Positions 1-8,454 of a stretch of 64,000 nt of DNA are shown piece by piece (position 1 is the stretch's first letter; each line of letters opens with the position of its first letter). The notes under the pieces were generated by a model. That model was not told where the DNA came from. It saw only the letters and a program-made list of their open reading frames with translations, and made no database searches. Source of the DNA: Ceratodon purpureus (lineage: Eukaryota > Streptophyta > Bryopsida > Pseudoditrichales > Ditrichaceae); the NCBI GenBank assembly GCA_014871385.1, contig CM026426.1:53393972-53457971 (forward strand), given 5' to 3'. The position numbers and the translations under genes were made by a program.

Positions 1-2
1 CG

Positions 3-687
3 CCCCCGGCAGGTGTCGACGCGAGAAGCGTGAAGGACCTCATAATCCCGTGGGTGTGTTCTGACCATTGGTCGATTCTTGTTCTTCAACCAAGTACAGT
101 GCTCCACTCCGACTCCTCCAAAGATAGAATTCACTTTCCCGCAGAGCGTCACTCCGAGTTCTGGCGTTGCTTGTCGAAGGCCTGGCAATGTCTCCTAGGC
201 GAACCCAGGCAAGAGATTCAAGACGTGGTCACGGTCAAAGTTACACAGCAAACCAGGAACAGCGAGTGCGGCCACTTCACCATTCGTAACGCCATGCTTT
301 ACCTGAAGGTGAGTACATTCCCCGACATGGAACGCCCAATACCACAACCTTGAGAAGTACTCTGTGACACTTTGGTTCCATAACACTAACCTTTTCACCA
401 CTGTGGACTTGGTTATTTTATAGGACCGAGCGAAGGACCCCACTGCGACAACGGTGCAGCTTTCCAAAGATTATTTGCAACCTTACAGCATTAGAGACTT
501 CAATGTCAAGATGATGGTGCTACTGGCAAAAGAACCAGATCCCACTATTAGAGACACTACGTACATAGCTCCTTTCTGTCCTCTGAAACACAAAAGTCCT
601 ACTAAAGGGGATGACGCTGACCTCCAGATGAATGGGGAGCGTGTTCCGGCACCAAAGCGTAGATTAAGGGGATCGAAGAAGCTCTAG
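3..687 (+). CDS. Ulp1-type (C48 family) cysteine protease, C-terminal part, two exons, 5' partial
   Basis: Exons are 3-308 and 424-687. The intron 309-423 starts GTGAGT, ends TTTATAG and falls between codons. The frame is open to the window edge, so the true start lies upstream. The catalytic layout of the Ulp1/SENP family is visible: His in 'SDHWSILVL', Asp in 'HSDS', Gln in 'TQQTRNSECG' and the nucleophile Cys in 'SECGHFTIRNAM'. Members of this family process SUMO precursors or remove SUMO from proteins, usually in the nucleus. After the catalytic Cys a further ~100 residues end in a basic tail (KRRLRGSKKL) before a TAG. An LTR retrotransposon begins only 41 bp after the stop, so the natural 3' end is displaced. 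Ulp1-like genes are also carried by some plant MULEs, so a transposon origin cannot be excluded. Family call is firm; host status is not. Confidence 0.8.
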
Positions 688-728
688 TGTATGGCATAGG
701 CCGAGAGCAAGGCGTGACATTGGCACGA

Positions 729-1327
729 TGTTAAAGAGTGATTAAGCTTCACCCTTAAAAAGCTTGGTTACTTCTACTAAGTCAAATGGAATCTGAAAAA
801 AATGTAATACTGACCCTTCTTACTTAACTACTCATCTGATTCTACCAACACCAGTACCCTACCCTCTGCTCCTGGTCGGATCATCAATGCAAAGTCTCTC
901 CATTCAATTCACCCTAACCCTAACATTCAATACTCAACTCAGATCTGTAAATTCAATGGACCTTTTCTCTTTCCTTTCCCACCAAGTACAATCATCCTGC
1001 TCTACAATCCTGATCCACAGCAGTATCATACCGTCCCCTACCTCCTAACTTCTCCTAACCCACTACCATACCTCTGAAAACTCCAAGAGGCTGAGAGAGA
1101 GTGAGAGCCGCCATGCTCTCACTCCTCACTACCCCCCAAACCCTAGCCGTCATCCTCCTATGTCCATTTTTCATCCAGTTCAGAATTACATCCGACTGTC
1201 AAAACTTCATCCAAAATGCAGTGACTAGTAAATGGACAGTAACTAACTAGTTACTGCTCCAGGCAGTTTTACTGTTCCTGCTCCTACAGTACTGCTCTAG
1301 TAAAAAAGGTAAAAAATCCCTTTAACA
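729..1327 (-). repeat. 3' LTR of the outer gypsy element
   Basis: 599 bp, near-identical to 26441-27039. It starts TGTTAAAG and ends CTTTAACA, so its termini are inverted repeats of each other. The host duplication CACGA lies just outside at 724-728. It is the 3' LTR because the element reads on the minus strand. Confidence 0.95.
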
Positions 1328-1340
1328 TTATCCCCCTTTT
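1328..1340 (-). other. Polypurine tract of the outer element
   Basis: On the minus strand this reads AAAAGGGGGATAA, directly abutting the 3' LTR. A purine run here is where plus-strand DNA synthesis is primed in LTR elements. It independently supports minus-strand orientation. Confidence 0.8.
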
Positions 1341-1891
1341 AGTCTGCATCTGCCCTCAGATGCTCTGGTTCCTAGTTTTATGTAGTTAACCAAAAAATAA
1401 AAAGGGAATAAAAATTAAAAATGTTTTTAACGAAAGAGTCCTCTAACTGGTCCTACCAGTACTCTTTTCTTATTCTACTCCTAGCCACTAGTCTGCACGA
1501 TCTCCATGGCGTCCTGATCCTGCCCTCCTAATGTTGTCTTCGGCTCCTGGTCTGCTACTGGCCCGGGCAAAGTTCGAGTCGCAACTGGTCCTACTGGGAC
1601 TGGTGTCGAAACTGGTCTAAGGGCTGAGGAGGTAGGAAACAGATCTGGTCCCAACTGGGTCGATCCTGGTCTTGGCTCCTCCACTACTGGTGCTCCTGTC
1701 CCCGTCTGAATAGATCCCGCTTGCTGACCACCCTCGTCCTCCACTACTCCCTGTTCCTCATCAGACTAATAGACGAACAAAGAATAGGCCTCGGCAAATC
1801 TAACCAAATACCTGTTTTGGCGCTCCTGGTCCTCGTTGTAGGCTCTGATTTCTTCCCCTACCTGTTTCTTGGTGCTAGCCAAGATATGTCG
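1341..1891 (-). other. Outer element, region between third ORF and polypurine tract
   Basis: This is internal sequence of the outer element. A minus-strand open stretch at 1481-1744 (87 codons, Pro/Gln/Thr-rich) has the same composition as the tail of the third ORF just upstream. No motif was recognised. It is probably element coding or spacer rather than host DNA. Confidence 0.5.
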
Positions 1892-3337
1892 CTAGAGCCC
1901 TCGGCTGGCTGGTGTGGCACTGCTGTTGGCCACCTCTAGTTGGCGCTTCAGCTCTTGGTGCAGTTGTTCCATCACCTGCTGCAGTTGTTCCATCACCTGT
2001 CCCAATCCTCCGGCTATCCCATTAGTATCTTCCCCAGTAGACTTAAAAGTCCTTCCAAGATTACGGGGTGTCAATGCTGCTACGGGTTTGCCCTGCTGCT
2101 TCTTCAGTCTTGATTCTTCCCTTGGGACCTCCTGCTCCTGTTCTTGTGCTGCCTGCTTGACTCGGTTAGGTGAAGCTCGCCGGGCCTCCTGCTGTGGTGC
2201 TGCCCGTAACTTCAGTAGGGCCCTAGAGACTTCCACCGGAGTATCTCCTGGCTGTACCTGTTTTGCCGTCTTGGCCTTCTTCCTGCCCCTCGTGACTGGT
2301 GTCCTTCTGTCGTCCGAGTTGATCGCTCCTCTCTCCACTTCCTCTGCTTCCTCTGAATCTAAGGATTCTGAGGAGCAGTCCTTGTACTTGGGCCGCTGCT
2401 CCTGCCACCTTAATCTCTTCTGAGTTGCTCCCTGCCCTCTTGGTGTTTGCTGTTGGGGCTGTTTCCTTTTCTTCTTCCCTGGTGCGGTTCTCTGCTGGCC
2501 AGAAGAGGAGGATGACTGGTGTTCGACTTGGGCTCCTGGTCTCCCTGCCTCCTTAGTTACCTTCTGGTCCAGTACCCCCTTGGCTCCTTCTCCACTGATC
2601 ATGTCCGGTGGTAGGTCACCTGCTACCCTGACTGGAGTCTGATCCGGTTCACATTCGCTATCGTCCTTCTCTTCCTCACTGACCTGGGCTGGTGGTGGCT
2701 CTACATACAACTCGTTATCCGGGAACCAGTTCTTCAAAAGGGCGTCTATAAGTTCCGCTCCTTTAATCTCCCGGGTCTCACTGGTGTGCACCCTGATCAG
2801 CATCCACCTCAGGCTGGATAAGATCAACGGAGCCCAGTTGTGTTCCCCCCTCTTCACGGCTTGGTACATGTTCTCCATCAGTTCGTTGCTGGCGTATAAG
2901 GACTTCTTCTTCACACACATTACCTCTACCAGGGCCTTGACTCTATCCTGATACGGCTCATCGAACCCACTGACCCTGGTCCCATCCGTCTTGTGGTCTG
3001 CTTTAGTCAAGCCAAACATCTTCATGTACCTCGGGTCCAGGTCTCCACTTGCCTTCGGTACCTTAGATGTCTTGCTGCCCTCTATCCCTAAAGCCTGTGA
3101 TATCGTCCATGCCGTTATCTCGATTGGTACTCCCCTGACCATTGCCCTGATTGGTGTGTTGTAGTCGGCCTTCTCTCCCCTCATGTACTGAAAACCTTCC
3201 ACAAAATCCGCCACCAATTCTTCTCTTGGTACTGGCCATGTGTACTCGTAAAAAGCTCCCAAGCCGACCTTTTCAGCCCAGATGTCGTCCTTCAGCTCCC
3301 TCCAGCCCTTCCAGAACTCCATAGGGATGAATGTCAA
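1892..3337 (-). CDS. Third ORF of the outer gypsy element (fossil part)
   Basis: 481 codons lie between integrase and the 3' LTR, the place where Athila-like elements carry an extra ORF. Residues ~1-215 look globular: 'MVRGVPIEITAWTISQALGI' near residue 65, a 'YQDRVKALVEVM' helix, and 'HNWAPLILSSLRWMLIRV'. The rest is low complexity, rich in Glu, Gln, Lys and Arg, with basic clusters (GKKKRKQ, RGRKKAK) and a short C-terminal coiled coil (LGQVMEQLQQVMEQLHQEL). The first domain resembles, at motif level, the N-terminus of the large ORF in the LTRs of the inner element. No envelope features (signal peptide, membrane segment) are seen. Function unknown. The reading frame upstream of it is interrupted by the nested element. 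Confidence 0.6.
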   Translation of the reverse strand: MTFIPMEFWKGWRELKDDIWAEKVGLGAFYEYTWPVPREELVADFVEGFQYMRGEKADYNTPIRAMVRGVPIEITAWTISQALGIEGSKTSKVPKASGDLDPRYMKMFGLTKADHKTDGTRVSGFDEPYQDRVKALVEVMCVKKKSLYASNELMENMYQAVKRGEHNWAPLILSSLRWMLIRVHTSETREIKGAELIDALLKNWFPDNELYVEPPPAQVSEEEKDDSECEPDQTPVRVAGDLPPDMISGEGAKGVLDQKVTKEAGRPGAQVEHQSSSSSGQQRTAPGKKKRKQPQQQTPRGQGATQKRLRWQEQRPKYKDCSSESLDSEEAEEVERGAINSDDRRTPVTRGRKKAKTAKQVQPGDTPVEVSRALLKLRAAPQQEARRASPNRVKQAAQEQEQEVPREESRLKKQQGKPVAALTPRNLGRTFKSTGEDTNGIAGGLGQVMEQLQQVMEQLHQELKRQLEVANSSATPASRGL

Positions 3338-3524
3338 GTTGATCTTCCTCCTCCTTTTCTTCTCGACTGTAACAGTCTTCGGGGCTCGAGCTAAGATCGG
3401 GGTCTTCTTCCTCCTTGTGTTCCCCCCGGTCTTCTGTATTTCCTCCCCCTCTGGTCCTGGTTGCTACTCCTCTTCTGCTGTTTGTTGGGTTGTTGGTGGC
3501 GGTGCATCCTCCCCTTCCTGCTGT

Positions 3525-3529
3525 ACCTC
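3525..3529. other. Target-site duplication ACCTC of the inner element, left copy
   Basis: ACCTC at 3525-3529 is repeated exactly at 16905-16909, directly outside the two ends of the inner element. A 5-bp duplication is standard for gypsy integrases. Confidence 0.9.
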
Positions 3530-6500
3530 TGTCGGAACACGGAAACGCAACTAACATCCGGACAGTGCTCTAATTGAGCGTAAACTTCCGTACTGTCACT
3601 AGGTTCCGAGTATCGTCCAGGGATTCAATAGTGTTTCACCAAGTAGTTACTTCTAATCGTTCCGAGCCTTACCACTGCTCGGATAGTGTCTTCGGAACGT
3701 AACTCCCGAACTATCTCCTTCTCTATTCTTCTCTCATTAGGTGTTTCGTCCACAAACCCCAACGTCTCGGATCAGTTACCGTCTCACAACTGTCCTAGAG
3801 TACTCTGGCCAGCAGGTCACACAAACGATCCTCTCCGATTCGTGGGACTACAACGACAAACCAATCCGGATCTGGGAGAACCAGGATCCGATTATCCCTA
3901 GGCGACCCGTACCACGTTCCGACTCCCCCTCTCACTATGCACGGAACCTCTTCAGAAGTTCAGGGAGCCCGACCAAGTAGTTCTTGATCCGCTTCGACCC
4001 TAGCGACGGCTATTCCGTATGAGGTTGATTTGGGGACGGAACAGTGAGGCTTCACTCCTACGACAATCCGCTAAATCTTTCCGCTCAATCCCATTTCCTT
4101 TCCGATTCGGGTCTCGTCGCAACTCCCATCACCTTCCTATCCGAGCTACAGCGGAACTCTCATATCCTTCCCGGATCATTCACACTTAGCGGGAAATCAC
4201 GCACAGTACTTACGAAACACAAATACTTTACTGATAAGGAATATAGGGGGAAAACATGCAAAACGAAGACCCGGACCGCATCGCCTGCCCGGTTTAAGTA
4301 AGCAGGGGCTTCACAAAAGCGGCGGCGCCGGCAGTTCAATCAAAACCCTAATCCCTAACTACCTACCTAGAATTCTACTTTACGACTAGGACGGATCTCC
4401 CGATCCGGAATCTACTCCTATAAATCCGGAAAGTTACGACAAGTGGCAGTGAGAGGAATCTATCACTTCTTTGTCTTCTTGTGGCTCTCCTGCTCGCGAT
4501 CCTTCGACCTGGTCACCCGCGGCTCTGATCCGCCCGCCCCTGCTGCTCGTGCCGCCTTGCGCCTAGCACTCCGTTCCGCCTTTGACTCCCTCTCCTGAGC
4601 CTCCAAAGACAACCGGGTAACGATCCGGGGCTTGGGAGAATTGGGCGATTTCGGAATCATATGTGCGGGAGGAGTTCCGGACGTCGGAGTCTGAGTTTCA
4701 GTTCCGGTGGTCCTGACCGGAGAGCTCCCATGCGTCTCTGAGTCGGACTCGGAAATCGTAATCGGCTCCTTCCTTTTCCGCAACCTCCGGAACTCACCGA
4801 CAGTGTTCTGAGGGGAACCTGCTGCTGGCGTTCCGGTGGGAGTAGGCGTCACCGTTCCGGTCTTGGCTGTGGGTGAAGGGGTCAATCCCCCCTCCTGAGT
4901 TACTCGGGTCCGTCCGGGTGGTGAAATAGGTCGTCCCCATTCCGGTCCCGCTACCTCCCCTCGGTAATTCGCAATGATCACTTCATCTCCGAGTCGTGGA
5001 AGAACATCCGGCGGCACGGTCCGAGTCACCTGTTCCGAAACCGTCCTCTCCTCGATCCGCCTCTCGGTGACTGTCGTTCCGGTCACCTGCACCTGTCCGG
5101 TGGGGATCGCGCAGCCTGCTGACTGGACTGTACTGGTTCCGGGTGACACCGCCTGTGCCTTGGACTTCTCGGATCGCCCTCCCGCAATCGTCGATTTGTC
5201 ATGGCGGCTTCTTCGGCGTCATCTGTTCTGCTCTTGGAGGTTACTCCCTATCGGGGTTCGGTAACCCCACTCCGCGAGATTTCTCCTACCACGCACGGGA
5301 GGGCGATCCGGGGAGCGGAAGACCCCGGCAGCGCCTACGAGACTGGGACTTCCGGTGCTCGGATTGAGCAGCTGCCGGACCTTCTTCAGGATCATGTTCA
5401 TCGAATGCTCGCACTTGGAGAGGATCTTGATAATCTTCTGCTTGTCCTCGAAGATCAGCCGGCTGCACTACGTTCTCATCGAACACCGGGCCTTGTTGAT
5501 TACCCGCTCCGGAACTTTCCCACCAACTTCCGAAGCTCCCCCCAAAGTCTCCTCCCTGCTCGGCGTGGAACTTACGGATCTCGTCACTCTTCGCCGCCAG
5601 CTCCTTCGTCAACTCCTGCAACTGAAGCTCCAGCCGCTTCTTCTCACTCCGGAGAGTTGGGGCATCCTTCAACAACTCCACTTCTCGGAATCACCTCTTC
5701 CGGTAGCACCTCCCAGCGCTGTACAGACCCTCCGGAACAGGGTTTCGATCCGATCATAAGAAGCTTGAGCCCGGTGAGTCTCCTCCCGAATTCCCCGAAC
5801 AGGTCCACCGAAATCCCCGATCGGAACTGACCTCTCTCCGTTCCGGATCTCCCCCCGGGCCGTAGACGGTTCCGCGTGTCGTGACGCGGGCTGCTCCGAT
5901 CTCGATCTGGACTGAGCCTAGCAGCGCCAGGGTTCGGAACTTCCCTCCTCGTATCGTCCTCATCCTCCGAGTCCGTTGTATCAGAGGGCTCACCTCGCGG
6001 ATCGGGTTCCATTCCGGGCGGAATCTCCGAGAAGTTGAGGCAAGTTCTTCGCGTGCGTATACGTCTCGTCCTCCTTATCGGTCAGCAAGTCATTTGCATG
6101 GTAAAGGTGAAAGAGGTAAGGGGAGAGTGGGGTCGGCTTCTTTCCGATCGTCGGAACCATCTTCTGCACCACTTCCGCCATGAGTGCAGCCCAATTTACC
6201 GGACGTTCTCCTGTATACGCTCCGAGGATGGTATTCCCGACCGTAATGGTAACTTGTGCCGGTTTCTGCGGATATAGGATCGGGACGAGGAAAGCTAAGA
6301 CCTGCCTCTGCCTCCTATCCTTGCAGGCGTCTATCTCGTATCCATTGTTCCTATGGATCTTCCCGTGGAACCTATCCTGCACGTACTGATCCGTCCGGGT
6401 CGCCCAAAGGAGTCCCTTCTGCTCGAAACCGTAAGCTTCCGCCCACTGTTCCGCATTCCACAGCGTGGGCTTGCCTCGGATCGTTTTATCCCACCGGTTG

Positions 6501-7194
6501 TCCGGACCTTCCAGGACCTCCCTCACCATCACCTCACTCTTCAGTAACCACGGCCGTGCCAACAATCCCTCACACCTCATCCGAGTGAGGTCGGTGATCA
6601 GTTCCTCCATATCCGATTCCTTCACTGGAGTTCCGGGGCTAAGGACGCAACACTGAACGCGTGCCATCTCTACTCCTCACTTCTCTCCCTCTACGATCCG
6701 ACAGCAAGAAACCCGGCAATCCAACTGCCGGTGAATCGGAAAAAGACAAGGACACCTCACACGCTCTTTCACTCTCTACTCCCAGTTCGCAAAAAGGAAC
6801 TCCAAACCCTAACACCCTCGCTTATATACCCCCGGCATAATAAACGCTGTGGCGGCCCGTAATTGCAGCCGCCAACGTACCGGGGTAAACGCCTATCCGA
6901 GTCATGATGACTTCCGCGTCGCTTCGGATCCTTGACGCGGTTACAGTAACGGTCAGTACTCGGATCGTCCACCCGTTCCGTATCTTATCTTCCGAGTTTC
7001 CGGGATCCAGGTTCCGGGGACACTTCCTACGTTAACTGTTTTAACGTTTCTGGAGTATCCGATTTGCGTTAACTACTAATGCTGCTAGTGTCTGGCCAAG
7101 TTTTTACCTAATTAACCAAAAAAATGAAGAATAAATGAAATACTTACGCCGGCTGGGGCCTTTCCGGTTTATTCTGAGTTTCTCGGATCCCACA
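3530..7194 (-). repeat. 3' LTR of the inner element
   Basis: 3665 bp, matching 13252-16904 nearly base for base over long stretches. On the minus strand it starts TGTGGGATCC and ends GTTCCGACA. It carries a TATA-like GGTATATAAG at 6821-6830 and a second copy of the LTR reading frame (4463-6667), which looks broken at several points. The differences from the right LTR are mostly small length changes clustered in the middle. Confidence 0.95.
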
Positions 7195-7207
7195 TTACCC
7201 CATTTTC
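7195..7207 (-). other. Polypurine tract of the inner element
   Basis: Minus-strand GAAAATGGGGTAA directly abuts the 3' LTR, 23 bp after the end of the integrase frame. This fixes the LTR boundary independently of the repeat comparison. Confidence 0.75.
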
Positions 7208-7230
7208 AAATGTGAGAGTCCCCGCGAACA

Positions 7231-8409
7231 CTATTCTTCTTCCTCCCCTTCCGGGCTTTCGCTTCCTTCGGTGTCTGTGAACTCCTCAGGGTTGTAATTC
7301 TTCACTCGGGATCCGTTCACCCGGGTTTCGAAGCTATTTCCCTGGAGGTCCGCCAGTTGTAATGATCCGTTTTCAAAGATCCGCGTAACCCGGTAAGGTC
7401 CCATCCATCTCGTATGTAACTTTCCCGGAAACTTTTGGTGCCGATTATCGTATAAGAGCACCAAGCCTCCTTCTACCACCTTATTGTCCTTAGGAATTTT
7501 CTTGTCGTAGGTCTCCTTACGCTTTGCCTGGACATCTACAGCCTGCTGTAGAGCGCCTCTCCTGACTTCTTCCAGATCCTGTAGTGCCACGATCCGGTAC
7601 CCCGGATCCTCGACTCTCGTCCCGTGACGGGCAGCCATAACCCGTAAGGTTTCTACCTCCAACTCCACTCCGTGAACTGCGGATTGTCCAAAAACTAGGA
7701 AGAACGGACTCTTACCCATGGTTTTCTTCTCACTGGTATTGTAGGCGTGTACAGCTGAAGGGAGCTTCCGATCCCAATCCGTCTTATGAGCCGAGACCAT
7801 CTTGTTCAGAATCTTTCCGACGATGCCATTGGCTCGTTCCGTCAGCCCATTCGCTTTCGGATTATAAGGGGTCGTCTTCCGGTGCTTGATGAGATACCGT
7901 TCCGTGATATTGATGATGACATCGTTCAGGAAATGTTTTCCCCGGTCACTTACCAGCTCTAACGGATGTCCAAATCTCATCATTATTTCTTCAAAGAGAA
8001 ATGTGGCTGCGGCTGCGGCGTCATTCTTCACCGTTGCTCTTGCCTCTACCCATCTGGTCGCATAATCCGTAGCCAGGATAATGTATCTCCTCTTCCGGGC
8101 TGTGACCGGATTGATCGGTCCGATAAAGTCTATCCCCCATTTTTCAAACGGAGCCAAGGGAATAATGGGAGTGAGGGGCCAGTGGTTTCGGAACGAGGGT
8201 GCCCCGGTTCTTTGACACTGGTCACACTGCCCTACGAATTCCTTCACGTCTCGGGAGAGGTACGGCCACCAATATTTGGCTGATCGGATTCGCTTGATGG
8301 TTGTATCCGAGGCGAAATGGCCGCCCGAGGGTCCGGCGTGTAAGGCCCTCATGACCTGCCTTCTTTCGGATTCCTCGAGGCACCTCCGTAATACATCATC
8401 CGGTCCCAT
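7231..8409 (-). CDS. Integrase part of inner element pol (fossil part)
   Basis: 392 codons. A zinc-binding HHCC module has His24, His31, Cys62 and Cys65. The catalytic core has Asp94 (WGIDFIG), Asp155 (LVSDRGKHF) and Glu191 (NGLTERANG), giving the D,D35E spacing. The C-terminal GPY/F-like segment 'GPYRVTRIFENGSLQL' is followed by 'RVNGSRVKNY', an Athila/Tat-like ending, then an acidic tail. The enzyme inserts element DNA into the host genome. It lies in the same frame as the RT/RNase H ORF upstream (8455-11376) but is a separate ORF in this copy. Confidence 0.9.
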   Translation of the reverse strand: MGPDDVLRRCLEESERRQVMRALHAGPSGGHFASDTTIKRIRSAKYWWPYLSRDVKEFVGQCDQCQRTGAPSFRNHWPLTPIIPLAPFEKWGIDFIGPINPVTARKRRYIILATDYATRWVEARATVKNDAAAAATFLFEEIMMRFGHPLELVSDRGKHFLNDVIINITERYLIKHRKTTPYNPKANGLTERANGIVGKILNKMVSAHKTDWDRKLPSAVHAYNTSEKKTMGKSPFFLVFGQSAVHGVELEVETLRVMAARHGTRVEDPGYRIVALQDLEEVRRGALQQAVDVQAKRKETYDKKIPKDNKVVEGGLVLLYDNRHQKFPGKLHTRWMGPYRVTRIFENGSLQLADLQGNSFETRVNGSRVKNYNPEEFTDTEGSESPEGEEEE

Positions 8410-8454
8410 CCGGAAAAGTACTCCTCGGATCAGTGTGAAAGGAGCTACTGTATT

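Noticed and set aside
905-925. CCCTAACCCTAAC in the outer LTR, like a telomere repeat
   Set aside because: Only two units, present in both LTRs at the same place, and not the plant CCCTAAA type; it is ordinary LTR sequence.
1914-2423. Long plus-strand ORF with Ser/Cys-rich content
   Set aside because: It is the antisense shadow of the Gln/Glu/Arg-rich third ORF of the outer element.
1892-3337. Envelope-like gene in the outer element, because of its position after integrase
   Set aside because: No signal peptide, membrane segment or cysteine pattern; content fits a nuclear or RNA-associated third ORF better.
3686-4301. Plus-strand open frames in the inner LTRs (3686-4301 and again 13408-14023)
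   Set aside because: They repeat because the LTRs repeat, have no domain-like content and lie in the non-coding end of the LTR.
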